Of a stretch of 64,000 nt of DNA, positions 1 to 9,155 are shown piece after piece. Position 1 is the first letter of the stretch. The number at the start of each line of letters is the position of its first letter. Below the pieces are notes generated by a model that did no database searches, was not told the DNA's origin, and saw only the letters and a program-made list of their open reading frames with translations. Both the position numbers and the translations under genes were made by a program. The stretch is from CAXSBA01 sp965277105 (lineage in GTDB: Bacteria; Spirochaetota; UBA12135; COTS27; CAXSBA01): NCBI GenBank assembly GCA_965277105.1, contig OZ255710.1, forward strand, positions 1,426,001-1,490,000. Direction: 5' to 3'.

Positions 1-434
1 AGTACCAAGGCTATTTTCGAAAAGTTGTAGGGAAAAATCAGTTTGAAAAACTTTTTATTTTTAAAACTTTTTTTATTATTAACTTGCTGTTGTTTGTTTC
101 TAGTAGTTTAATTTATTCTATTGAAAAAGGGGTGAACCCTAAAATTAACGATATTTTCGATGCGTTTTATTTCGTGGTTTCTACAGTTACTACCGTGGGA
201 TTTGGTGATGTTACCGCAATTACTTTCATGGGAAAAATCATAACCATTATTACCATTTTTCTAGGAGTAATGATTATTCCCTATAACCTAACCTTGCTCT
301 TAAAAGAAGTAATGCACCCTAAAGAAAAAATACTATGTAAAAGCTGCGGACTAGAAGAACACGATAGCGACGCTGTTTTTTGTAAGCACTGCGGGAATAA
401 GATTTTTCAAAAAACTTCTGGATCTTTTGAATAA
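1..434 (+). CDS. Two-TM potassium channel with C-terminal zinc ribbon (5' partial)
   Basis: The frame is open from the left edge (first full codon at base 3), so the start is missing; the TTG at 84 is internal. A hydrophobic helix is followed by a pore loop with the K+ selectivity filter TVGFGD and a second helix, the 2-TM ion-channel fold. After it comes a short cytoplasmic tail with two Cys pairs (CKSC and CKHC, about 15 residues apart), a zinc-ribbon pattern. A regulatory or assembly role for the ribbon is inference. It is convergent with clpC and shares a hairpin terminator with it. The filter makes the channel call firm; the full length cannot be seen. Confidence 0.85.
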   Translation, partial: YQGYFRKVVGKNQFEKLFIFKTFFIINLLLFVSSSLIYSIEKGVNPKINDIFDAFYFVVSTVTTVGFGDVTAITFMGKIITIITIFLGVMIIPYNLTLLLKEVMHPKEKILCKSCGLEEHDSDAVFCKHCGNKIFQKTSGSFE

Positions 435-435
435 A

Positions 436-473
436 AATCTAGGGTAAATTTTAAAAAAAACTTATCCTAGATT
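436..473. terminator. Bidirectional hairpin terminator
   Basis: A 12-bp stem (AATCTAGGGTAA at 436-447 against TTATCCTAGATT at 462-473, one G-U pair) lies between the converging channel gene and clpC. The loop and flanks are rich in A and T runs, so it can serve both strands. Confidence 0.7.
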
Positions 474-480
474 ATCGAAT

Positions 481-2958
481 TTATTTCTTCTTTTTTTCTA
501 ATGCTTCAAAGTAAATTGTCTCTTTCTTTTCTTTCTTCTTTACTTTGAAAAGCAGCTCGTCATTTTTTCTTACCTTACCATTGATGATACCGTCAGCTAA
601 AATCTCTTCTATTTCTTTTTGAATAATCCTTCTTAAAGGTCTCGCTCCATATTGCTTGTTATAGCCTTTTTTGGTTAAGAATTTTTTCACTTCCTCGTCT
701 ACTTTTATTTTCAGTCTTTTTTCAATAAGCGATTCTTCTAAATTACCGATAAAAATATCAATAATTTTAAAAAGTGATTCTTCACTTAAAGTTCTAAAAA
801 TAACCATGTCATCAACTCGGTTGATAAGCTCGGGAGAAAAATAACGTTTCACTTCTTCCATTACCGTATTCCTCAAGTTCTCATAATTATCTTTTTCATT
901 CCCTTTATGGAAACCTAAAGAGTTTTTATTGACAATTTCTTTACTACCCAAGTTGGAAGTCATGATGATAATGGTATTGCTAAAGTCCACTTTATGCCCT
1001 AAGTGGTCGCTTAAAAAACCGTCTTCTAATATTTGAAGTAAGATATTAAAAATGTCGGGATGGGCTTTTTCTACTTCGTCTAATAAGATAACCGAATAAG
1101 GCTTTTGTCTAACAGAATCAGTTAGTTGCCCTCCCTCTTGATAACCAACATACCCCGGAGGAGCGCCAATTAGCCTAGCCACTGTATGTTTTTCCATAAA
1201 CTCTGACATATCAATTTTAATCAGAGCTTCCTTGGTACCAAAAATAAACTCAGCCAAACGCTTCGCTAACTCTGATTTTCCTACGCCGGTAGGCCCTAAA
1301 AACATAAAAGAACCAACTGGTTTATGGGTAGATTTAATCCCCGCTCGAGAACGGCGATAGGACTTGGCTAAAATTTCAATAGCCGGATCTTGACCAACGA
1401 CTTTTTCTTTAAGGATTTTTTCCATATTTAAAAGCCTTTTACTCTCGTTCTTTTCTAATTCAGTAACTGGGATTTTCGTCATTCCTTCCACTACCAAAGC
1501 GATGTCTTGGACATTAATTTTTACCTTTTTCTCTTTTTGATTTTTCTCCCATTTTTTAATAGCTTCTTCTAACTGCTTTTTTTTCTGTTTAATTTTATCT
1601 CTTAAGATAGCTGCCTTCTCAAATTTCTGCTCGCTGACTACCGAGTTTTTTTCGTCATTTAATTGCTTAATTTCAAACTCTATTTCTTTGATAAAACTTG
1701 GTCGATTAGAGTTGAGTAATTTTATTTTAGCCCCTGCTTCATCAATTAAATCAATAGCCGAATCCGGGAGGAAACGATCATTCAAATATCTTTTAGCATA
1801 ACGGACAACTGTCTCAATAACATTTTTAGGATAATGAACGTTATGATAATCTTCGTAGCGTTTTTTTAATCCTTCTAAAATACTTAAGGAATTATTAACA
1901 CTAGGTTCATCTACGATAATTTTTTGAAAGCGCCTCACTAAGGCAGTGTCTTTTTCAATGTATTTTTTATACTCATTGGAAGTGGTGGCTCCAATGCACT
2001 GAAGCTCTCCTCTACTTAAACTTGGCTTTAAAATATTTGAGGCATCCATACTCCCTTCGGCCCCGCCAGTACCAATAATAGTATGCACTTCATCAATGAA
2101 AATGATGATGTTCCCGGCTTTAATGACCTCGTTGGTGATGTTTTTAATTCTCTCTTCAAACTCTCCACGATATTTAGTCCCCGCAATACAAGCAGCCAAG
2201 TCCAAACTCACCACCCGCTTATCCATCAAAATATCAGGCACTTCTCCACTAGTAATTTTATTGGCTAGGCCTTCGACAATGGCTGATTTTCCTACTCCCG
2301 GCTCACCAATTAAAACTGGGTTGTTTTTAGTTCGACGAGATAGGATTTGAATTAAGCGATTAATTTCTTGCTCTCGACCAATAACGGGATCAAGTTTATC
2401 TTTATGAGCTAAGGCTGTTAGATCTTTAGAGAAACTGTCTAATGTGTTGGTTTTAATTTTCTTGTTTTTATGAATGCTTTTTTTCTGCTCCGCATCACGA
2501 GTATTACCATAACCTAAAATTTCAATAATGGCTTGCCTAAGCGAATCAATGGTTACCTCTAATTGGCTTAAATAAAAATTGGTTTTGCTCTTCTCTTCGC
2601 GGAATAATCCTAAAAGCAGATGCTCGGTGCCGATGTAGTGATGGTGAAGTATTTTCGATTCTTCGAAACTTAAATTGAGCACTACTTGCACTCGCTCGGA
2701 AGGTTGGATATCGCCCATTTTTAAAACGCTATTACCGGTTTTTAAATCATTTTCAATGGAGTATTTTACTTTTTCAATATTAACATCAATTTTTTCTAAG
2801 ATTTTAACCGCAATGCTTTGCGGATCGCGAATCAGCCCTAAGAAAATATGCTCTGGCTCAATCTTTTGGGAAGAAAAATTTCTTGCCTCTTCTTGAGCAT
2901 ACTCAGTAATAACTTTTTGCGCTTTAACTGTTAACCCGTTATTGTTGTTATTATTCAT
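481..2958 (-). CDS. clpC: ATP-dependent Clp protease ATPase subunit ClpC
   Basis: AAA+ unfoldase that feeds substrates to ClpP in the cytoplasm. The 825 residues show the two-repeat Clp N-domain (about 8-150), a first AAA module with Walker A GEPGVGKS (218-225), a UVR motif in the middle region (around 445-465, FEKAAILRDKI), a second AAA module with GPTGVGKSE (about 557) and a C-terminal D2-small domain. The UVR motif and short middle domain separate ClpC from ClpB and ClpA. The N-terminus begins with a run of six Asn. No mcsA/mcsB/ctsR neighbours are present, so it is monocistronic. A purine-rich AAAGG precedes the ATG. Confidence 0.95.
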   Translation of the reverse strand: MNNNNNNGLTVKAQKVITEYAQEEARNFSSQKIEPEHIFLGLIRDPQSIAVKILEKIDVNIEKVKYSIENDLKTGNSVLKMGDIQPSERVQVVLNLSFEESKILHHHYIGTEHLLLGLFREEKSKTNFYLSQLEVTIDSLRQAIIEILGYGNTRDAEQKKSIHKNKKIKTNTLDSFSKDLTALAHKDKLDPVIGREQEINRLIQILSRRTKNNPVLIGEPGVGKSAIVEGLANKITSGEVPDILMDKRVVSLDLAACIAGTKYRGEFEERIKNITNEVIKAGNIIIFIDEVHTIIGTGGAEGSMDASNILKPSLSRGELQCIGATTSNEYKKYIEKDTALVRRFQKIIVDEPSVNNSLSILEGLKKRYEDYHNVHYPKNVIETVVRYAKRYLNDRFLPDSAIDLIDEAGAKIKLLNSNRPSFIKEIEFEIKQLNDEKNSVVSEQKFEKAAILRDKIKQKKKQLEEAIKKWEKNQKEKKVKINVQDIALVVEGMTKIPVTELEKNESKRLLNMEKILKEKVVGQDPAIEILAKSYRRSRAGIKSTHKPVGSFMFLGPTGVGKSELAKRLAEFIFGTKEALIKIDMSEFMEKHTVARLIGAPPGYVGYQEGGQLTDSVRQKPYSVILLDEVEKAHPDIFNILLQILEDGFLSDHLGHKVDFSNTIIIMTSNLGSKEIVNKNSLGFHKGNEKDNYENLRNTVMEEVKRYFSPELINRVDDMVIFRTLSEESLFKIIDIFIGNLEESLIEKRLKIKVDEEVKKFLTKKGYNKQYGARPLRRIIQKEIEEILADGIINGKVRKNDELLFKVKKKEKKETIYFEALEKKKK

Positions 2959-3093
2959 AAATTTTTTTACCTTTATTCTAATTCATTTATTTTAAATTTC
3001 GTTTATTAAGCAGTTTTTTTTAATAAAAAAAAATTAAAACCAAATTAAAAATTACCTACTAAAAATATAATTTAAAATTTAAAAAAATCAAAT

Positions 3094-3130
3094 AATCGCT
3101 ATCGCTTACAATTATATACTAATTTTTTTA
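3094..3130 (-). promoter_or_regulatory. Candidate clpC promoter
   Basis: Reading the minus strand, TATAAT (complement of about 3112-3117) is preceded by TTAG and followed by the partly palindromic GCGATAGCGATT. No good -35 is visible, and no CIRCE element (TTAGCACTC-N9-GAGTGCTAA) is seen in the 264-base gap before clpC. Confidence 0.35.
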
Positions 3131-3222
3131 AAAGAAAGTAGGATAAATGCAAAATATTAATAGTAAATATTTAAATATTTTATCCGCAAAAAATAAAAAA
3201 AATTTACCTTTAAATTTTTATT

Positions 3223-4287
3223 TCAAATGGCTTGGAAAAACTTTTCATCAAAGATATCGCTAGGGGTGAATTTTTTCATGCATTTATTATTCAAGCAGTT
3301 TTTATTAATACAACGATAACCCGTGAGGATGGGTTCTTTTTTTATAATCGGACACTCGTAAGCGGAATAAACACTTGTAAAATAAGAGAATTTTTCTGGA
3401 GGGGTTTGACGAGTAGCGTTACTAGGGCCAAAGAGCATAACTGACTTTGTTTTAGCAAAAAAACTAAAATAGCCTGGCCCACTATCACACCCCAAATAAA
3501 AATCCACTTTTTTAATCAAATAAAAAAGGCTCATTAAACTCATTTTAGGGGCAATATGAAAATCTGTTTTTTTTTTTAAACTTTTTAAGCTTTTTAACTG
3601 GCTGGAAGTAGTATAGACTAAAAGGGGTTTGAGCCCAGTGGTTATGTTGATTTTTTTGATGATTAAATATAAATTACGATAAGGGATGTTTTTATTTTTG
3701 AAACTCGTCCAAGGATTAATCAAGATGAATTTTTTTTGTTTTTTTTTTCTTAGTAGCTCATCAACTAGAGGATTTTTCGAAGGAATTTTAAAACGTGGGA
3801 AAGACTCACTAAAAACCGGCTCGCGAATACTAAGCCCTTCTAAGAGCTTTAAATTTTTAAGATAAATATTATGAATAGTTTTAGTTTTGATTTTACGATT
3901 ATAAAAAAGGTAACTGAACTCTCGAGCATTGCATTTAGCAAAACCAATGGTAATTTTAGCCTTGCTAAAAAAAGCCAGCACCCCCGATTTAAACAGACCT
4001 TGAATATCAATAACATAATGATAATTCGCTTCTCTAATTTTTTTTATCAGCGAAAAAAAAGCTGCTACTTTTTGAAAAAAGTTAAGCAAGTGAAGGTTGT
4101 CGTCAATAGAATAAACCTTATCCAACTCCGCGATGCTTTCTAAAACTGCTTGGTTTTTTTTTTGAGTAAGCCAACTAATAGAGGCATTGGGGTATTTTTT
4201 TTTTATTGGTTTTAAGATAATTGAAGAATGGAGAATATCCCCTAAAGCCGAAAGTCGGATAATAAGAATTTTTAATTTGGTATTCAA
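3223..4287 (-). CDS. Glycosyltransferase family 9 (ADP-heptose:LPS heptosyltransferase)
   Basis: Adds a heptose-like sugar to lipopolysaccharide core at the cytoplasmic face of the inner membrane. The 354 residues begin with the GT9 signature IIRLSALGDILHS, have the C-lobe donor-site region GCDSGPGYFSF and LFGPSNATRQTPP, and end with the Cys-containing tail typical of RfaF/WaaF (CINKNCLNNKCM). Which core position is modified cannot be read from sequence. It lies head-to-tail with the envelope genes upstream (9 bases from the OmpL47-like gene) and supports an LPS-bearing outer membrane. Confidence 0.88.
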   Translation of the reverse strand: MNTKLKILIIRLSALGDILHSSIILKPIKKKYPNASISWLTQKKNQAVLESIAELDKVYSIDDNLHLLNFFQKVAAFFSLIKKIREANYHYVIDIQGLFKSGVLAFFSKAKITIGFAKCNAREFSYLFYNRKIKTKTIHNIYLKNLKLLEGLSIREPVFSESFPRFKIPSKNPLVDELLRKKKQKKFILINPWTSFKNKNIPYRNLYLIIKKINITTGLKPLLVYTTSSQLKSLKSLKKKTDFHIAPKMSLMSLFYLIKKVDFYLGCDSGPGYFSFFAKTKSVMLFGPSNATRQTPPEKFSYFTSVYSAYECPIIKKEPILTGYRCINKNCLNNKCMKKFTPSDIFDEKFFQAI

Positions 4288-4296
4288 GATTTAAAA

Positions 4297-5301
4297 TTAT
4301 AAAGTACTGATAGCGCTAACTTTTTTTTTCTTAAGAATAATTTTTTGAATAGAAGAAATGTTTTTCAACTGATCTTCTGCGTAATAATAAATGACTTTAT
4401 CTTCAGTTACTGTTAAAAAAAGGCTAGTCGATAAAGCAAAAGAAGTAAAAGGCTCTCCTTCTATGCTCTGGCTTAAGTAAAGCTGGTTCTTGTCGCTATA
4501 ATTATCTTGAAGAATAAAGCTCACCTCCACTGCTTTAATAAAAGAGTAACTATTCTCAGTAAAATTAGCCATGCTTTTATCCCCTTCTTTTATTTGCAAT
4601 TTTACCTGGGGGCCTTGATTATCCATTACTATTTGATGGCGCTCTTTTAATTGATTGCCTAGTAAATCTTCGCTATGTACTCTTAATAAATTTTTTTCTG
4701 CTACAAGACGAAAAGAAAAAATCCACGGAGAAGCTGAAGTAGCTAGAAGTTTTTTTTGATTAAGGGTAATGCTATTTTCTTTAATCCCTACCCCAGTGTC
4801 GGTTAAAAAAAAAGTCGTCTGAGGATTGTTAGTGATATAGAGATTTTTTTTACGAAAAAAATTAGCTAAGAATAAAGTAGAGGTAGGCGGAGTATCATCA
4901 ACTGTAATTTGAATCTCTTTTTTACTAGGGGGAGTGGCACTGCTTATTTTTAAGTTGAACGAGTTTTTTTTGATAAAAATATAAAAATCTTTAAGGTAGA
5001 TCTTATCTCGATAATGGAGTTCTCCTCCTGGAAGAAAATTATCAATATTAATCTGCAAAAAAGTATTGGGTTTGAGGTAGTAGTTATCGCCTTTGATGAT
5101 TAAGGTTTGGTTTCTTTTTTCATAAAGGGTTTTAGAAAGGATAAAATCCTCTTCGATGATTTCTCCTTGGTTGCCTAGATAATAGTTTTGGAAGCGGGAA
5201 AAATTAGCTTCTTCATCCACTTTTATTTGAGAGAAAAGAGAGGCTACCAACCAAAAAAAGCAGAGCATAAAAAAAATTACTATTTTAATAATCATTTTCA
5301 A
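4297..5301 (-). CDS. Exported protein with OmpL47-like Ig-type repeats
   Basis: 334 residues with an N-terminal signal peptide (hydrophobic 3-24). The mature part carries repeated segments of the kind found in OmpL47-type surface proteins: VDDTPPTSTLFL, then a DTGVGI segment, MDNQGPQVKL, and finally a YYYAEDQLKNIS strand. These Asp/Pro-turn repeats are common in spirochaete and other diderm surface proteins. The exact role is unknown. Its start overlaps the plsC stop by 17 bases, so it is co-transcribed with the lipid and envelope genes. Confidence 0.6.
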   Translation of the reverse strand: MKMIIKIVIFFMLCFFWLVASLFSQIKVDEEANFSRFQNYYLGNQGEIIEEDFILSKTLYEKRNQTLIIKGDNYYLKPNTFLQINIDNFLPGGELHYRDKIYLKDFYIFIKKNSFNLKISSATPPSKKEIQITVDDTPPTSTLFLANFFRKKNLYITNNPQTTFFLTDTGVGIKENSITLNQKKLLATSASPWIFSFRLVAEKNLLRVHSEDLLGNQLKERHQIVMDNQGPQVKLQIKEGDKSMANFTENSYSFIKAVEVSFILQDNYSDKNQLYLSQSIEGEPFTSFALSTSLFLTVTEDKVIYYYAEDQLKNISSIQKIILKKKKVSAISTL

Positions 5302-6016
5302 ACTTACCCTTGATAGTTTTTTCTATCCTCGCTAATACTTTTTTCTTTTCCTGATTTGAGTTCAAGTCCTCTTTTTTAAAAGCAAGTGGTTTATGAATAA
5401 CTATTTTTATTCTTTGACGAGGAACTAGTTGGAACCAACCTTTTTGATGAATATTTTTAGTGCCCATCAAAGTAATTGGCAAAATTTCAATTTCTTCCAA
5501 ATTATTCACTAAGTGCAGAGAGCCTGATTTAAAAGGAGCAATGCCTTCAATAGTACGAGTGCCCTCGGGAAAGATGATGATGGAATAGCCTTCTTTAAAT
5601 CGACTAGCCCCTTCTAAAATACTTTGGTAGGATGCCCTATAATTGCTGCGATTAATAGGAATGTGTCTTAAGAGTTTCATCCCCGCTCCCAAAAAAGGGT
5701 AGTAGAAAAGCGAGGCCTTAGCAATAAAACAAATATTAAGCTTTAAAGTGGCGTAATAAATAATGATGTCCATAATGGACTGATGATTAGAAACAATCAA
5801 ATATTTTTTGTTATTATCTATATTTTCTTGACCAATAATTTTCACATTGGTCTTTAAAATTTTTTCTACGCCAAATTTACAAGTTTGGTGAACTTTTTCT
5901 TGGGTTAGTTTTTCAATTTCTTTTTTTTCTAATTTTTTAAAAAAAGCGAGACTCCTTATTTGGATACTTAAAATAGAGACTTTAAATAAAAAATAAATAA
6001 ATAGTAAATATTTCAT
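5285..6016 (-). CDS. plsC: 1-acyl-sn-glycerol-3-phosphate acyltransferase
   Basis: Transfers a fatty acyl group to lysophosphatidic acid at the inner membrane in phospholipid synthesis. The 243-residue protein has an N-terminal membrane helix (about 3-25), the catalytic NHxxxxD motif NHQSIMD (H78, D83), the substrate-binding FPEGTR (149-154) and downstream block ILPITLMGT. The ATG overlaps the stop of the 5-formyltetrahydrofolate cyclo-ligase gene (ATGA), indicating coupled translation. Other LPLAT enzymes share these motifs, so the acceptor is inferred. Confidence 0.9.
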   Translation of the reverse strand: MKYLLFIYFLFKVSILSIQIRSLAFFKKLEKKEIEKLTQEKVHQTCKFGVEKILKTNVKIIGQENIDNNKKYLIVSNHQSIMDIIIYYATLKLNICFIAKASLFYYPFLGAGMKLLRHIPINRSNYRASYQSILEGASRFKEGYSIIIFPEGTRTIEGIAPFKSGSLHLVNNLEEIEILPITLMGTKNIHQKGWFQLVPRQRIKIVIHKPLAFKKEDLNSNQEKKKVLARIEKTIKGKFENDY

Positions 6017-6576
6017 TTCACGATAGTTTTTTCTGTAATAATCGAGTTAATTTTAATATCATTATTGGCTTTAGGTAACCAGATTAACTTCTGGAAAAAA
6101 TAAAAAACCCCAATGGTGCGCTTAGGGGGGTAATGCTTAAGATAATAATCGTAATAACCTCCCCCATAACCTAGGCGATCCCCTTGAGTAGTAAAAGCTA
6201 GACCCGGAACAATCACCACGTCCATTGCCTCAGGAGTGGAACTAATTGGCTCTAAAATATTTTTCAAGCCCTTTTTAAGGTTTTCTATAGTCTTGATAAG
6301 TCCGGGTTCCATTTTCCTTTTAGCAATAATTTTGGGGAGAAAAACTTTTTGGCTATTGTTTATGAGCAACTTTTCGATAGTCGGGAGCACATTGACTTCG
6401 CCATAAATGGGGTAGTAAAACATAACTTTTTGGTTGGGTTTATGATAAATAACTTTTTCTAAATTAGTTCGGATAATAAAGGATTTTTTTTCTAAAGCAG
6501 CAGCAGAGTAAGATTTTCTTTTAGCTAAGTAAATTGCTCGGATTTTTTTTTTAAGGGAATTTTTTAAGTTAAACAA
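6013..6576 (-). CDS. 5-formyltetrahydrofolate cyclo-ligase
   Basis: Converts 5-formyl-THF to 5,10-methenyl-THF using ATP, recycling folate. The 187 residues are normal for the family. They show the basic N-terminus (KKKIRAIYLAKRK), the central VIVPGLAFT and the glycine-rich nucleotide-binding motif GYGGGYYDYYL. It overlaps plsC by 4 bases and the upstream UbiA-like membrane gene by 8 bases, so the four envelope and folate genes form one operon. Confidence 0.9.
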   Translation of the reverse strand: MFNLKNSLKKKIRAIYLAKRKSYSAAALEKKSFIIRTNLEKVIYHKPNQKVMFYYPIYGEVNVLPTIEKLLINNSQKVFLPKIIAKRKMEPGLIKTIENLKKGLKNILEPISSTPEAMDVVIVPGLAFTTQGDRLGYGGGYYDYYLKHYPPKRTIGVFYFFQKLIWLPKANNDIKINSIITEKTIVK

Positions 6577-7267
6577 AAAGAGAGGTTTTTTCTATTAATT
6601 GAAACAAGTAAAAAAATAAAGAGTACACTAAAAAAGCAATAAAAAAAAGGCTATTCCCCACTAAATAAAATACTTTTTTCTCTGCCAGCCAAGAGACATT
6701 TTTAAGCAAGATCCCTTGTAATAAAAAAATAATAATAACATAAAACGAAAGCCAAGGCTCTAAATAATAACTGCGGTTAAAAAGCGTAAACAAAACTCCC
6801 AAAAAACCAACTCCATCAGCAGCTTTTTTTACCCGCTCTTCTAAAAAGTAAGTAACTAAAGACTCCTGATTTTTCTCAAGATCTTTATTAACATTAGCAA
6901 TGGAAAAAATCAAAGAATTATGAAATAAAACTAAGAAGATAATAAAAAACTGCACCGCCAAAGAACTACTAGGAACGCCTTTACTAAGGAAAACCCCTAG
7001 TAAAGAAAATGAAAAAAGCAGGGCCACGATAAGCTCTTTGATTAAAAAAAAATAACGATAAAAATGTAGCAAAACAAAATAAAGGGCAAGTAAAAAAACC
7101 AAAACCAACCCCAAAAAAACTATTTGCGGATCAATAGAGAGTAAATAAAAAGCCCAACTAGCATTGATACTAAAAAATAAAATGACTAAAAAAGAACGAA
7201 AGTTCCATTTTTTAAAAGAGGAGTGCTGGCGGTTGTCTAAAATAAAATCAAGATTATAAACAATCAT
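6569..7267 (-). CDS. UbiA-like polytopic membrane protein (true start probably upstream)
   Basis: 232 residues from the only ATG, with about seven hydrophobic helices and a YNLDFILDNRQ segment resembling the first Asp-rich motif of UbiA-type prenyltransferases. The second Asp-rich motif is not obvious, so enzyme activity is uncertain. The same frame stays open upstream to a stop at 7421-7423 and encodes another hydrophobic helix before the motif, as UbiA proteins have. No ATG, GTG or TTG occurs there, but an ATT at 7412-7414 has AAAAAGG upstream. I give the ATG start and think the real one is likely farther upstream. Confidence 0.55.
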   Translation of the reverse strand: MIVYNLDFILDNRQHSSFKKWNFRSFLVILFFSINASWAFYLLSIDPQIVFLGLVLVFLLALYFVLLHFYRYFFLIKELIVALLFSFSLLGVFLSKGVPSSSLAVQFFIIFLVLFHNSLIFSIANVNKDLEKNQESLVTYFLEERVKKAADGVGFLGVLFTLFNRSYYLEPWLSFYVIIIFLLQGILLKNVSWLAEKKVFYLVGNSLFFIAFLVYSLFFYLFQLIEKTSLFV

Positions 7268-7430
7268 AACCCCGGAAAAAAGAAGCCCATAGTGATAACT
7301 GTCTAAAGTAACTGCAAAACTTCTAGCTAAATAATAAAGTAAAACGACAGCGGAAAAAGCTACGTTGAAATAATATTTAGCTAAAAAATGGAAAGGGAAT
7401 AAAATGGATTTAATGAGAATTTACCTTTTT

Positions 7431-7844
7431 CTAAAGTGGGATTATATCAGAAGTAAAAGAAATTTTGACTTCTTCTCTTAACATACCTTGAACCGAGCAA
7501 TATTTAAATAAAGCTAAGTCAATATATTTTTCTAACACTTCCTTAGCAATGTCCGCTTGGACGGAGTAATGAAGTTTTATTTTGGTAAATATCTGAGGAA
7601 TTTCTTCTCGGCGAATCCCTTCAGCGGTTATGACTAAATTAGTAAAAACTAGCTTTTTTTTCTTTAGGATAATTGCCACATCAAAACTACTGCAACTAGC
7701 TAAAGCTACTAAAAGCAGCTCCATTGGCCGAAAGTCTTTGCCCGTCCCTCCTAAAGCAGCACTGGGGCTTAAAACAACCTCTTCCCCCGAAGAATTACTA
7801 GCTTTGAAAACTAAATCATTTTCATGAGTGAGTTTGATTTTCAT
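7431..7844 (-). CDS. OsmC family peroxiredoxin-like protein
   Basis: 137 residues, full OsmC/YhfA length. The two conserved cysteines of this thiol-peroxidase family are present: C51 in ALASCSSFDV and C116 in FKYCSVQG. The conserved M(E)LLL segment precedes C51. Family members reduce organic hydroperoxides, but the YhfA-like branch has no settled substrate. The ATG overlaps the rhodanese gene by 4 bases, and a cysteine synthase lies just upstream, which suggests a role in sulfur or thiol redox handling. Confidence 0.85.
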   Translation of the reverse strand: MKIKLTHENDLVFKASNSSGEEVVLSPSAALGGTGKDFRPMELLLVALASCSSFDVAIILKKKKLVFTNLVITAEGIRREEIPQIFTKIKLHYSVQADIAKEVLEKYIDLALFKYCSVQGMLREEVKISFTSDIIPL

Positions 7845-8152
7845 TCAGCAACCGCAAACCCTTCATCGACCAAATAATCAAACCCTTCTTCTAAAGCAAT
7901 AACGTTTTCAAAGTTATTCCTTAAAAGAATATCTTCAGCTTCTAGCACCCTATTCCCACTACGACAATGCAGATAAATTTTTTTTTCTTTATCCACTTTT
8001 TCAAATAAATTTTCTTCTCGCAGTTCAGATAAAGGTAAATGCTGAGCTTCTTCTAAATGCCCCTCCTCCCATTCGCTTTCTTCTCTAACGTCATATAAAA
8101 CCGCTTGGTCATTTTGCATTTCTTCTTGCATTTTCTTTAAGTGCTCTTCCAT
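7841..8152 (-). CDS. Single-domain rhodanese-like protein
   Basis: 103 residues forming one rhodanese domain. The active-site loop HCRSGNRV supplies the persulfide-forming C63, and the family motif LYDVREESEWEEGH is at 19-32. It probably carries sulfane sulfur to an unknown acceptor. It is 15 bases downstream of cysM and overlaps the OsmC-like gene by 4 bases, so the three are one operon. Confidence 0.9.
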   Translation of the reverse strand: MEEHLKKMQEEMQNDQAVLYDVREESEWEEGHLEEAQHLPLSELREENLFEKVDKEKKIYLHCRSGNRVLEAEDILLRNNFENVIALEEGFDYLVDEGFAVAE

Positions 8153-8167
8153 AATTTTACTCCAATA

Positions 8168-9064
8168 TTAATTAAAAATATCTTTTGATAAGTAACGATC
8201 TCCTCTATCACAAATGATGCAGACGACCAACCCGCTGTCGATACTTTTGCATATTTCTAAACCAGCATACACCGAGCCCCCACTGCTAACTCCTGCAAAA
8301 ATAGCTTCTTCTCTTGCTAGCATTCTAGCGTGCTCAATGGATTGCTTTTCGCTCACATCAATCGTTCTATCAATTCTTTTAGGATCAAAAATTTTAGGGA
8401 TATACTTAGCCGGCCATCTTCTAATTCCCGGGATACACGACCCTTCTGAAGGCTGACATCCGACTATTTGGATCTTCTTATTTTTACTTTTTAAATATTT
8501 AGAAACTCCCATAATAGTCCCCGTCGTGCCCATGGCTGAGACAAAATGGGTAATTTCTCCACCAGTCTGCTCATATATTTCTGGGCCAGTAGTTTCAAAA
8601 TGAGCCTCAACACAACTAGGGTTAGCAAATTGATTCAAACTAAAATAACCATCTGATTCTTGAAGCTTTTGTTGGACGTAGTCAATAGCCCCTTCCATAT
8701 GCTGGCTAGCTGGGGTTAGGGTAATCTTAGCGTTAAAGGCTTTCATAGTCTTAACCCTCTCGATAGAAGAGTTTTCTGGCATAACTAACTCTATTTGGAG
8801 TTTAAAATAGGCGGCGATCATCGCTAGAGCAATGCCTGTATTTCCTGAAGTGGGCTCGATAATTTTAGTATTAGCATCAATCAACCCACTGTCTAGAGCA
8901 TTTTTAATCATATAATAAGCGGCCCTATCTTTCACGCTTCCCCCTGGATTGTTCCCTTCCAATTTTCCAAATAGTTTTACTTTTTTATTAGGGTTAATAT
9001 TTTTAAGTTCAAATATCGGAGTGTTGCCGATTAAAGAAGAAAATTTCGAGACCATTTTTCCCAT
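8168..9064 (-). CDS. cysM: Cysteine synthase (CysM/CysK family)
   Basis: PLP-dependent enzyme making cysteine from O-acetylserine (or a related acceptor) and a sulfur donor. In 298 residues it has the PLP lysine in GGSVKDRAAYY (K45), the substrate loop TSGNTGIALAM, the phosphate-binding GTTGTIMG and SSGGSVYAG. The C-terminus CIICDRGDRYLS is typical of the CysM branch, which can use thiosulfate or sulfocysteine. The adjacent rhodanese gene suits such a donor, but that is inference. A second Met at codon 4 could also be the start. Confidence 0.92.
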   Translation of the reverse strand: MGKMVSKFSSLIGNTPIFELKNINPNKKVKLFGKLEGNNPGGSVKDRAAYYMIKNALDSGLIDANTKIIEPTSGNTGIALAMIAAYFKLQIELVMPENSSIERVKTMKAFNAKITLTPASQHMEGAIDYVQQKLQESDGYFSLNQFANPSCVEAHFETTGPEIYEQTGGEITHFVSAMGTTGTIMGVSKYLKSKNKKIQIVGCQPSEGSCIPGIRRWPAKYIPKIFDPKRIDRTIDVSEKQSIEHARMLAREEAIFAGVSSGGSVYAGLEICKSIDSGLVVCIICDRGDRYLSKDIFN

Positions 9065-9155
9065 TACTAATAATTATACAGCATAAAAAACTAGTTGAGA
9101 TTTAAAAAAATAATTAACTTCATCCCTCTATTAGTAGAAAACAATGCCACTTGCT

